DNA from: an uncultured Bacteroides sp.
GTDB lineage: Bacteria > Bacteroidota > Bacteroidia > Bacteroidales > Bacteroidaceae
Length of the DNA stretch: 64,000 nt
Direction: 5' to 3'
Assembly (NCBI RefSeq): GCF_963677685.1
Contig: NZ_OY782186.1
Coordinates: 1,116,001 to 1,180,000, forward strand
The notes under the pieces are model-generated. The model did not search any database. It was given only the letters and a program-made list of their open reading frames with translations, and was not told where the DNA came from. Position 1 is the stretch's first letter, and the number at the start of each line of letters is the position of its first letter. The position numbers and the translations under genes are program-made. Of the stretch, positions 1-6,483 are shown in pieces.

Positions 1-1
1 G

Positions 2-241
2 GCGCATGGCATTGAGCGACTTATTGATCGGATGCATGTGGGTGAAGTGAATTTTTGTTACACGAAGGAGGATGGACAGGTGCGCAGAGCACGGGGCACG
101 CTCACAGGTTATGAACATGTTTTTAAGAAGCCTTATGCGCCGAGACCTGAAAATACATTTGTTGTTTATTATGATCTGGATAAATGTGGATGGCGAACAT
201 TCAGGGCGGCAAACTTTCTCAGGCTTGAGGGAGATGTGTAG
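2..241 (+). CDS. SH3 beta-barrel-like small protein (5' end outside window)
   Basis: The reading frame is open from base 2 to the stop at 241, so the gene probably starts upstream; the first internal ATG is at 32. The visible part has a short basic/acidic beta-rich body (EVNFCYTKEDGQVRRARGTL) and a C-terminal YYDLDKCGWRTFR motif. This pattern, a K/R-rich hairpin followed by D-x-D-K-x-x-W-R-x-F, is what I know from the SH3-barrel (DUF2693/WYL_2-like) small proteins of Bacteroides phage-like regions. The biochemical role is unknown. It overlaps the next ORF by 8 bases, suggesting translational coupling. Family assignment is from memory of the motif only. Confidence 0.55.
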   Translation, partial: AHGIERLIDRMHVGEVNFCYTKEDGQVRRARGTLTGYEHVFKKPYAPRPENTFVVYYDLDKCGWRTFRAANFLRLEGDV

Positions 242-455
242 GCGGGAATTAGGCAGAGAACTTTGTCGTAAGTATCAGGTGGATACGCTGCGTGAGGCTA
301 TTGCTTCTTTAATGGAAGAGGTGGATTTTATTACTGCTTTGGCTGATGAATTGGAACCTCTTCCGCCGGAAGGATCGGCTTATGTTGATGAGCGAGAATT
401 GGAGCAGGAACGAGAGAGGCTTTGCTTGGCGCAGGGGTTAAGTCGCTGGGGCTGA
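234..455 (+). CDS. small hypothetical protein, 73 aa
   Basis: ATG at 234 lies inside the last codons of the upstream gene (ATGTGTAG overlap), a typical coupled start. A longer ORF in the same frame reaches back to 72, but it would be read out of frame through the SH3-like gene, so I prefer 234. The product is acidic, predicted largely helical, with many Glu/Leu and an E-R-E-L-E-Q-E-R-E-R-L stretch that could form a short coiled coil. No signal peptide or membrane segment is seen. I do not recognise the family. Its position with phage-like neighbours suggests an accessory function. Confidence 0.5.
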   Translation: MCRRELGRELCRKYQVDTLREAIASLMEEVDFITALADELEPLPPEGSAYVDERELEQERERLCLAQGLSRWG

Positions 456-490
456 AGTTTCGTTTGCTTTGCTTTCAAAAAAAACTGTAT

Positions 491-953
491 CGGCACTCTG
501 TTTTCAGCCTGTTTTAGTTCATTGAAAGGCCTTGCGATCATCTTAATTAATAGGAGGTTCTTTCAGTTTGCATGATTGGTCTTTTCTCTGAATGAGTGTC
601 TGCATCTTGAAAGCTTGCTTCGATTAGCCTTTGCAAACCTTGCATCGGCAGTTTGTTTTTAGCTTGTTTCGTTCATTGAAAAGGTTTTGCGATCATCTTA
701 ATTAATAGGAGGTTCTTTCAGCTTGCATGATTGCTCTTTGTCTGAATGACTGTCTGCACCTTGAAAGCTTGCTTCGATCTGTTTTTGCAAACCTTGCGTC
801 AGCAATCTGTTCTTAGGCTGTTTCGTTCATTGAAAAGTTTTGCGATCATCTTAATTAATAGGAGGTTCTTTCAGTTTGCATGATTCTTTTTTTGTTTGAA
901 TGACTGTCTATAGCTTGAAAGCTTGCTTCGATCTGTCTTTGCAAAGCTTGCAT
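491..953. repeat. Three tandem ~154-bp imperfect repeats
   Basis: Three head-to-tail units occupy 491-644, 645-799 and 800-953. Each begins with a CGGCA/CAGCA...CTGTT segment, continues GTTCATTGAAA, then a 34-base core that is identical in all three (533-566, 688-721, 841-874; contains CATCTTAATTAATAGGAGG), then CATGATT, GAATGA, CTTGAAAGCTTGCTTCGAT and TTTGCAAA. The short reading frames inside the units differ between copies (7, 29 and 7 codons), so conservation is not for a peptide. The block fills the gap between the small upstream ORFs and the HNH gene. Function unknown. Confidence 0.85.
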
Positions 954-1275
954 CTTGCTTTTGCCGAAGCTGTCTGAGTCCTGCTTGTAAAGTAATATGC
1001 GTGCTTAAAGGGGCGAGATTGCGACTTTTCAGAAAGAAATTGTCAGTTGAAAAAGAGGTGTCGCAATTGCCTGATAAGTAACGTGGGGAGAGTGCGCTAC
1101 GCCTCTGTTCAGCGTGCGCGGCGATGCTGGGGAGTGTGTACGCTGCTCTCAAAGAGAGAATGGCGAAAGAAATTTGAATGTTGAATAATAGAAATATAAA
1201 TTTGGAGAACTTTACGATAGGAAAAGGTTCTAATCGATTTGAATGTTTAATAATAAAAATGAAAGGATATATGCG
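954..1275. other. Non-coding leader region upstream of HNH gene
   Basis: No gene is supported here. It contains an inverted repeat ATTGCGAC (1018-1025) / GTCGCAAT (1060-1067), a GC-rich stretch around 1089-1123 with GCGCTACGC and CGTGCGCGG, and an imperfect 24-base duplication at 1172-1195 and 1237-1260 (ATTTGAATGTTGAATAATAG-type) directly before the HNH start. A 172-codon minus-strand frame runs from here back into the tandem repeats but has no coding character. Confidence 0.5.
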
Positions 1276-1770
1276 ATGGAAAATTGGAGATTTGTAAAGG
1301 GAGCGGAGGATTATATGGTGTCCGACAAGGGACGGGTGCTCAGCCTTAAAGGTAAGGAGAAGCGGATGCTGAAAACCTATGTCGATCATTGTGGGTATGA
1401 GTCTGTTCGTCTCTCTATGAAAGGGTTATTGATCAAGAATAGAGTGCATAGGCTGGTGGCGAAGAGTTTTTTACCCAACGAGCGCAATCTGCCCGAAGTG
1501 AATCATTTGGATGGTAACACATTGAATAATCGTGTTGAGAATTTGGAGTGGTGTGATCACTATGATAATATGCAACATGCGCTGCTTCATGGTTTGATGT
1601 GTTTCCGTCCGAAGCCTTGCGGAGTGGTCGACAAACAAGGACATGTTTTGCGTCATTATCGCTCTATAGAGCAACTTTGTAAGGCCGAAGGGTTTGATGC
1701 TCATACTTTGCGAACTCAGTTTCGTATGCCGGGCGTTTTGAAGAGAGAGTATGATGCAATTTTGTTATAA
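1276..1770 (+). CDS. NUMOD4/HNH endonuclease family protein
   Basis: The 164-residue product starts with a NUMOD4 module (about 3-40; W-R-F-V-K-G-A-E-D-Y-M-V-S-D-K-G-R-V), followed by an HNH_3-type nuclease core (about 55-102; VHRLVAKSF, VNHLDGN, NNRVENLEW, H101). Candidate catalytic/metal residues are H58, H77, N85/N89 and H101. A C-terminal NUMOD1-like DNA-binding segment (about 115-150; GHVLRHYRSIEQL) completes the layout typical of free-standing homing-type nucleases of phages. I chose ATG 1276, with GAAAGGA just upstream, over the upstream in-frame ATG 1243 that lies in a duplicated sequence. It precedes the amidase gene by 27 bases. Confidence 0.85.
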   Translation: MENWRFVKGAEDYMVSDKGRVLSLKGKEKRMLKTYVDHCGYESVRLSMKGLLIKNRVHRLVAKSFLPNERNLPEVNHLDGNTLNNRVENLEWCDHYDNMQHALLHGLMCFRPKPCGVVDKQGHVLRHYRSIEQLCKAEGFDAHTLRTQFRMPGVLKREYDAILL

Positions 1771-1797
1771 TGTAAATAAAAAAGGAGTAAAATCGTT

Positions 1798-2247
1798 ATG
1801 AAAGATTCAATTATTATTCACTGTTCTGCCACACCGGAAGGGCGGGATGTAACAGCGGCAGACATCGACCGTTGGCATCGCCAACGAGGCTTCTGGAGCA
1901 TCGGTTATCATTACGTTATCCGCTTAGATGGTAGCATCGAACAGGGGCGTGACGTGTGCTTGACGGGGGCGCATTGCATGGGCTGGAACGAGCGTTCTGT
2001 TGGTATTTGCTATGTTGGCGGACTGGATGAGCATGGGCACCCCAAGGATACTCGAACGGATGCTCAGCGGGCTTCGCTAATCCGCTTGGTGAAGGCGTTG
2101 CGGATGGTTTTTCCGAGTATCAGTCAGGTGCTGGGGCATCGTGATACTAGTCCCGACCTCGATGGGAACGGCATTATCACTCCCAACGAGTACATGAAAG
2201 CCTGTCCATGTTTTGATGTTTTACCGGAGTTTGAGAACTTAAAATAG
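1798..2247 (+). CDS. N-acetylmuramoyl-L-alanine amidase (Amidase_2/PGRP fold)
   Basis: This 149-residue protein cleaves the bond between MurNAc and L-Ala in peptidoglycan by family analogy with T7 lysozyme. Visible motifs are IIIHCSAT (zinc ligand H8), GYHYVI (catalytic-type Tyr38), GAHCMGWN, GHRD (H114) and CPCFDV (Cys136/138 as third ligand). There is no signal peptide, so export would need a holin-like partner or lysis, as in phages. An AAAGGAG sequence precedes the start. It lies 8 bases before the DUF4373 gene, consistent with an operon. In Bacteroides this amidase is usually next to HU and smalltalk genes; here those are about 3-4 kb downstream. Confidence 0.93.
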   Translation: MKDSIIIHCSATPEGRDVTAADIDRWHRQRGFWSIGYHYVIRLDGSIEQGRDVCLTGAHCMGWNERSVGICYVGGLDEHGHPKDTRTDAQRASLIRLVKALRMVFPSISQVLGHRDTSPDLDGNGIITPNEYMKACPCFDVLPEFENLK

Positions 2248-2255
2248 CGAATGAT

Positions 2256-3524
2256 ATGGCTCGTCCTTTAAAAAGCGGACTGGATTATTTTCCGTTGGAT
2301 GTGGATTTTCTGCATGATCGTAAAGTACGGCGCATCGTTCGTCGTAACGGTTGTGCAGGCATTGCTGTCATCATTTCGTTGTTTTGTGAGATCTATCGTG
2401 GCAAGGGCTATTATGTGGTGTGGGATGAAGATCTGTGTTTCGATATTTCTGATCAGACGGAGTGCACTGCCGATCAGGTTGAAATCATTTTTCAAAGTTG
2501 CCTCGAAGCTCGCTTGTTCGATCCTGACCTGTATGCCTCGCAGCATGTTTTGACCTCCTGCGCCTTGCAGCAGCGATACATCAAAATCAATCAAGATTGC
2601 AAACGCAAGCGCACCATCGATCCTGCTTATTGTCTTTTTCCTGTGGGTTGTATGTCTCAAAAAGAGAATGACGAGGAAGGTGCCGCATCAAATGCTGATT
2701 GCAGCGATACAGATCATGAAAAAGCTTCTTCCTTTTCTTCGGAATCAGGAATAGGTCAGAATCAATCTGCTGCTGATCGAAATTTTTCTACTCTTTCGAA
2801 CAATGCAACTTCTTTGCAGCTGATGGGTGCTGCCGCTGTCTACGGTTCTGCCCTTGAAAAAGGTTGTGAGGCTTCCGAGTTGAGGGATAAAAGAGATTGT
2901 GCTGTTGATTCTTCCGAATCAAGAAATAAAAGAGGTGATGCTGCTGCTTCTGAATCGAGGAATGAAAAATCTTCTGCCTTTTCTTCGGAATCAGGAACAG
3001 ATCAGAATCAATCTGCTGCCGATAAAAAAAGAGTTTCTTCCGAAGTAACGAGGGGTGAGGGGAGGGTTTCTTCCGAAAAAACGCCCCAAAACAAACGAAA
3101 GGAAAGTAAAGGACAGGAAAATAAAGCACAGCATAGCAAAAGAGAGAAAAACAGACCACAACAAACCGCCTTTTCGCCCGCGGGCAAAGCGGAAGAGGGA
3201 GCGGCTCCGCCGGTTGTAAAGAGTCTGTCTTCTTCTCAAAACTTTGATAATCAAGATAATATAGAGGTAAAACCTATATTGAAGTTGAATCTTGATGCAC
3301 TCAATGTGAAGAATGCCAAAACGGTACAAGCCATCAATGCTCTGAGTCAACGCCCCGAGATTGGGGGACTGAACGGGGTGTTGTGGAAGGTGCTTAGCAT
3401 GCAGTATCGTCCGCTGCTGGTGCGGAAAGAGAATCCGGGTGATTACATCCTCTGGGCGCTGAACCATCCTGAAATGTTTACAGAAACTTACACTCATCTT
3501 CTGCAAAAGAAATGTCGGGGCTGA
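2256..3524 (+). CDS. DUF4373 (Lin1244/Lin1753-like) protein with variable linker
   Basis: The 422-residue product has an N-terminal DUF4373 domain (about 1-125; LKSGLDYFPLDVDF, then a winged-helix-like region with AVIISLFCEIYRGKGYYV). This family resembles phage replication-initiation/DnaD-like proteins, but its activity is unproven. A long Ser/Glu/Lys/Asn-rich linker (about 130-345) contains repeated units such as SSESG...DQNQSAAD and SESRNKRG. A folded C-terminal segment (about 350-422; GVLWKVLSMQYRPLLVRKEN...YILWALNHP) follows. The start ATG 2256 is 8 bases after the amidase stop. The linker likely varies in length by repeat recombination. Confidence 0.8.
   Translation: MARPLKSGLDYFPLDVDFLHDRKVRRIVRRNGCAGIAVIISLFCEIYRGKGYYVVWDEDLCFDISDQTECTADQVEIIFQSCLEARLFDPDLYASQHVLTSCALQQRYIKINQDCKRKRTIDPAYCLFPVGCMSQKENDEEGAASNADCSDTDHEKASSFSSESGIGQNQSAADRNFSTLSNNATSLQLMGAAAVYGSALEKGCEASELRDKRDCAVDSSESRNKRGDAAASESRNEKSSAFSSESGTDQNQSAADKKRVSSEVTRGEGRVSSEKTPQNKRKESKGQENKAQHSKREKNRPQQTAFSPAGKAEEGAAPPVVKSLSSSQNFDNQDNIEVKPILKLNLDALNVKNAKTVQAINALSQRPEIGGLNGVLWKVLSMQYRPLLVRKENPGDYILWALNHPEMFTETYTHLLQKKCRG
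2725..3025 (+). repeat. Intragenic direct repeats in DUF4373 linker
   Basis: Two near-identical segments, about 2725-2779 and 2971-3025, share TTTTCTTCGGAATCAGGAA followed by CAGAATCAATCTGCTGC. They are 246 bases apart, a multiple of three, so deletion or duplication between them would stay in frame. Further short repeats encode SESRN-type units between them. Confidence 0.75.
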
Positions 3525-3621
3525 CTTGATTGTAGTGTACTGCAATCGGCTTGTACAAGGGAAATGGCTTTGTAATCAGAATATTTTGAGGCTGATTTTA
3601 TGACAACGGGTCAATCAATGA

Positions 3622-3707
3622 TGCTACGTAACGTAAGATGACGTTTATCTCAAAAATGGAAAATCTGCTGCTTGTTGTTCAACAGTGATACGTAACACAG
3701 GACGGCG
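3622..3707. repeat. Pair of 22-bp imperfect direct repeats upstream of DUF4248 gene
   Basis: TGCTACGTAACGTAAGATG (3622 onward, 22 positions) and TGATACGTAACACAGGACG (3686 onward, 22 positions) match at 16 of 22 bases and start 64 bases apart. Each contains the palindrome-like TACGTAAC. They sit 64-150 bases before the DUF4248 start and could be regulator sites. The rest of 3525-3770 shows no gene. Confidence 0.5.
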
Positions 3708-3770
3708 CCTATAAAAAGGGCTATCGGAGATAGTCTGATTATTTATCGATCGTAAATTATAACAATAAAA

Positions 3771-4001
3771 ATGGAACATACCGATTTAACGTTACTCTAC
3801 ACCGCGCTCACCAAAACGGAGCTGGCGCAAATGTATCTGCCACAGACAACGCCTGCCGTGGCACGTCGCAAACTCAATGAATGGATTTCTCGCAACAACT
3901 CCCTTGTTTGCTTATTGCGGCAAACGGGATACACGCCTTGCACACGCATGCTTACTCCGGCGCAAGTGCGGCTTATCATTGAGCATCTTGGCGAACCGTG
4001 A
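3771..4001 (+). CDS. DUF4248 domain-containing protein
   Basis: The 76-residue product shows the family pattern of an N-terminal K-x-E-L-A-x-x-Y-x-P segment (TKTELAQMYLP), a central helix with W-I and an L-x-x-x-G-Y motif, and the C-terminal LTPAQVRLIIEHLGEP. DUF4248 proteins are small, probably helix-turn-helix-like, and are recurrently encoded beside HU-like proteins, amidases and DUF4373 genes in Bacteroides. No function is established. It stands alone between long non-coding regions, with an A-rich leader and no clear Shine-Dalgarno, as usual for the phylum. Confidence 0.85.
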   Translation: MEHTDLTLLYTALTKTELAQMYLPQTTPAVARRKLNEWISRNNSLVCLLRQTGYTPCTRMLTPAQVRLIIEHLGEP

Positions 4002-4329
4002 AAAAAAGAGATAATCTTGTTGAGTATTCAAAGAATATTTCACTTTTGGATTGCAGTCTTAAGCGCCTTCGCAACTATTGATAATCTTCTAACTTTTCAA
4101 TTGAGGAATGATGTATGTGTGTCAAGTAATATTGTTTATGCAAGGGGCTTTAATGTTACAAATAGAACTAAAATAATAGCAAGTTTCCTTGTGAAAAGGA
4201 AGCAGGTGATACAGTCGCTAACTCTTAATTAAGTGTAAAGAGGTGTTCGTCTACTGTTCGTCGAGGCAATCATCACCAATGCTACAAAGGCATATCCCAT
4301 CTCTTATAAAAGTGTTTAGTCAGATTTTA
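4002..4329. other. Gene-free stretch between DUF4248 gene and membrane protein
   Basis: The base composition is AT-rich. A 71-codon plus-strand frame (4017-4232) has no ATG at its head, no recognisable family and an unusual composition, so I do not call it. No terminator or repeat is evident. It may be a remnant of deleted accessory genes. Confidence 0.4.
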
Positions 4330-4818
4330 CTATAAAGGATGCTTTAGGTCAAAATTCATGTTGACACCTGCGCACTTTTTGTAGTTTATCAATCCATACG
4401 GAACAGCCGATATGACACACAATCCGATAATAGCTAAAATTATTTCAAGAGGAGAAAGGTCATTCTTTATTAGGTTTGAAAAGAACAGTATGGCAATCAT
4501 GATCTTGTAGCGTATTGAATAAACAAAACCACTTATGAAAATAAATTTCCATTTACTCATTCTCTGAAATGATCGATATTTCCAACCATTGATGTTGACA
4601 TAATGTATTTGAGGCTTCTTGGTAAATAGCTGCCATAAATAGACGAGTAGGCATACGCCAAAAAAGATAATCCCACCGATGTATGTAGTATCTAGTCTTT
4701 TATTTTCTCCTAATAATAGATCAATTATTGGTAAGCTTACAAGAATGCTACAAACGATAACTCCAAACACTCTTTCTGGTACTCTGTTATAATGACTTTG
4801 CTTTAGTATTTTCCCCAT
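4330..4818 (-). CDS. Hypothetical integral membrane protein, 162 aa
   Basis: The protein has about four hydrophobic segments, at roughly 17-36, 47-65, 92-113 and 122-142, separated by basic loops (KKPQIHYVNINGWKYRSF). No conserved catalytic motif or known family was recognised. It lies alone on the minus strand between plus-strand phage-like genes, and the coding region is AT-rich relative to the amidase and HU genes, which may indicate separate acquisition. Its ATG is preceded on the minus strand by an A-rich leader. A toxin/immunity or stress-related role cannot be judged from sequence. Confidence 0.55.
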   Translation of the reverse strand: MGKILKQSHYNRVPERVFGVIVCSILVSLPIIDLLLGENKRLDTTYIGGIIFFGVCLLVYLWQLFTKKPQIHYVNINGWKYRSFQRMSKWKFIFISGFVYSIRYKIMIAILFFSNLIKNDLSPLEIILAIIGLCVISAVPYGLINYKKCAGVNMNFDLKHPL

Positions 4819-5328
4819 TTGTCGTTTTTTTAGATTTAGTGATATGTATCTGCAAATGTAATAAAATATTTAATATAAAGAGGGTGATCTTGAATGATTT
4901 TTTTTGAATATATCGCTTTCTTATTTCGCTGAATTAATTTAACCTTTATTTTTCTCCTTTATTATTTCATACTGTGACAACTCATTTCTCTTAAGTCTAA
5001 ATAAATCCTGCCGGACTGTTACTGCTTTTCTTTTCGTTATTCCATCTTTCTGCATTTATAACCTTCCTTTTTTAAGACTATGTTTGCTTAGCCTCTTTTT
5101 ATGGTTCTCTCCTTCCGATGTTAGTGAGAAAGTAGGCCGCTATCGTTTTCGGAATCGTTTTGGACTTTCTGCCACTGCACACTTTTTGTCTCCTTCTTTC
5201 GGCTTTCTACAATTACCGACTCTTTCTTTCCGTTTCTCGACCCGCAGTTTAAGTGCTAGCCTACATTTGCATTCGTAATCGATTACAAATGATCGGAGTT
5301 AGTAACAAATTAAAATCAATTATCAATT
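4819..5328. other. Long pyrimidine-rich non-coding leader before HU gene
   Basis: No convincing gene is seen: the 64-codon frame at 5084-5278 is low complexity (Ser/Phe/Leu) and has no family signal. The plus strand is strongly T/C-rich from about 5000 to 5260. A -7-like TACATTTG lies at 5262-5269, about 60 bases before the HU start. Confidence 0.45.
5262..5269 (+). promoter_or_regulatory. Putative -7 element for HU-family gene
   Basis: TACATTTG fits the Bacteroidetes TAnnTTTG -7 consensus and would give a leader of about 50 bases. A good TTTG at -33 is not visible. Confidence 0.4.
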
Positions 5329-5829
5329 ATGCCTTTATTTTACAAACCATTGCAGAGCAATGTGGCATCTAAGGATGGGAAAAAGAAGTGGCATCCACGT
5401 TTGGTCAAGGTGGGAAAAGTGGTGGACACGCAGAAAATTGGCGAACTCATTGCCGATAAAGCGTCTCTTACTCCCGGTGATGTGCACAATGTGATCAGGA
5501 ACTTGATGAGTGTGATGCGTGAGCAGTTGCTTAGTAGCCGTAGTGTGAAGTTGGACGGACTGGGAACGTTCACCATGATGGCCAATGCGAGTGGCAAAGG
5601 GGTGGATACTCCCGATGAGGTTTCGCCCTCTCAGATCGTGAACTTGCGCGTGCAGTTTACTCCCACCGGAACACGGGCGGCGGGTACAGGAGGTACTACC
5701 AGAGCGATGTACACTGGCGTTGAGTATGAACGTTGGACGGAAGCGGCGGATGCTGAAAGCGGGGATTCCGGAAAAACCAATGGCGGTAACACTGGTGGTA
5801 ATTCCGAAGGTGAAGATCCCAATGCGTAA
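5329..5829 (+). CDS. HU-family (histone-like) DNA-binding protein with Gly-rich tail
   Basis: The 166-residue product begins MPLFYKPLQSNV and has the HU-like fold of the Bacteroidetes family: a helical dimerisation part (about 33-70; IGELIADKASLTPGDVHNV) and the beta-arm start (VKLDGLGTFTM), extending to about residue 112. The tail (about 130-166) is Gly/Asn/Ser/Glu-rich and probably disordered. It is much longer than the 90-residue housekeeping HU. Such proteins are regular companions of the smalltalk gene and amidase. The likely role is nucleoid or specific DNA binding. The 23-bp repeats just downstream are worth testing as targets. Confidence 0.9.
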   Translation: MPLFYKPLQSNVASKDGKKKWHPRLVKVGKVVDTQKIGELIADKASLTPGDVHNVIRNLMSVMREQLLSSRSVKLDGLGTFTMMANASGKGVDTPDEVSPSQIVNLRVQFTPTGTRAAGTGGTTRAMYTGVEYERWTEAADAESGDSGKTNGGNTGGNSEGEDPNA

Positions 5830-5955
5830 GTTGGCCGTTTAGCTTAGCTCTCATTTAAAAGGAGGCAGCAGATTTCCCCTTGTCGGTGGCGCAGAAGCCC
5901 CAAAAGTCCAGAGTCTTTTTCTCTATAATAAGTCTGCTACCGATCCTTTTGAAAT

Positions 5956-6110
5956 AGGTTTCGATCTCCGAATACTGATAGCCGTTCTTGTTGCTGCCAT
6001 TTGCTTTGCGAAAGCCGTTCGTCGATCTTTCGCTTGCTTCTTGCTTGCAAGGTTGATCTCTGTTCTAAACTTTCATAAGTGGATGGGAGGTTTCGATCTC
6101 CGAATACTGA
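5956..6110. repeat. Perfect 23-bp direct repeats between HU and smalltalk genes
   Basis: The sequence AGGTTTCGATCTCCGAATAC plus TGA occurs identically at 5956-5978 and 6088-6110, 132 bases apart. Flanks differ apart from a weakly similar CGTT(C) context after each. The stretch 5830-6304 has no gene apart from this and an AT/GC-mixed spacer. The repeats could be binding sites or traces of a recombination event. Confidence 0.8.
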
Positions 6111-6304
6111 AAAACGCTCGTTGATTTGCCGTTGAGACTAAGCTAACAGATCAGCTTTAAGCTGGAAAGTATTAGCCAGTGGAGCCGATCCGATGAAGTC
6201 AGTTCCGAAAAAGAAGTATTAATCTTGAGTTTGTTTCGATGGTCGCTTTGCCTATTAAGGATGGAAGTGAGAGGCGGAACAAACTCTTAAACACTGAAAA
6301 AACA

Positions 6305-6400
6305 ATGAAAAAGTCGAGTTGGGATTTGATTCTGAAAATCATTATCGCAGTGGCGAGTGCCATTGCCGGAGCTGTGGGAGCACAAGCCATGACGTTGTAA
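6305..6400 (+). CDS. smalltalk protein, 31 aa
   Basis: The ORF reads MKKSSWDLILKIIIAVASAI and continues AGAVGAQAMTL. This closely fits the Bacteroidetes smalltalk family: about 32 residues, a short basic N-terminus with a Trp, then one hydrophobic helix (about 7-27) rich in Ala and Gly, ending in A-M-T/N-L. These micro-proteins are typically encoded next to an HU-like gene and an N-acetylmuramoyl-L-alanine amidase. Here HU is 475 bases upstream and the amidase 4 kb upstream. The single membrane helix is compatible with a holin-like or membrane-signalling role, but no function is established. The start follows an A-rich AACA leader. Confidence 0.85.
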   Translation: MKKSSWDLILKIIIAVASAIAGAVGAQAMTL

Positions 6401-6419
6401 GCTCCGCCCCACAATGAGC

Positions 6420-6482
6420 AATCCCCGATTACAATCTCTGCTGCCATTAGGTTTGCCGAGGGATGTAGTCGGGGATTCTTTC
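6420..6482 (+). terminator. Putative terminator after smalltalk
   Basis: AATCCCCGA (6420-6428) pairs perfectly with TCGGGGATT (6469-6477), followed by CTTTCTTT. The loop is long (about 40 bases). It separates the plus-strand module from the convergent AraC gene. Confidence 0.55.
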
Positions 6483-6483
6483 T

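Noticed and set aside
72..455. 127-codon ORF starting at 72
   Set aside because: The first 54 codons overlap the SH3-like gene out of frame; the coupled ATG at 234 gives a plausible small protein instead.
491..953. Possible CRISPR array or leader peptides in the tandem repeats
   Set aside because: Units are about 154 bases with conserved and variable parts of unequal lengths, far from the 25-40 base repeat plus spacer pattern. The short frames differ between copies.
871..1389. 172-codon minus-strand ORF
   Set aside because: It runs through the third tandem repeat and into the HNH gene in antisense, has no recognisable domain, and a Phe/Leu/Ser-rich composition typical of a shadow frame.
4017..4232. 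71-codon plus-strand ORF
   Set aside because: The frame begins at a TTG, has no family signature and is AT-rich; there is no supporting promoter or neighbour coupling.
5084..5278. 64-codon plus-strand ORF before the HU gene
   Set aside because: Low-complexity Ser/Phe/Leu sequence from a pyrimidine-rich stretch, no start context or family.
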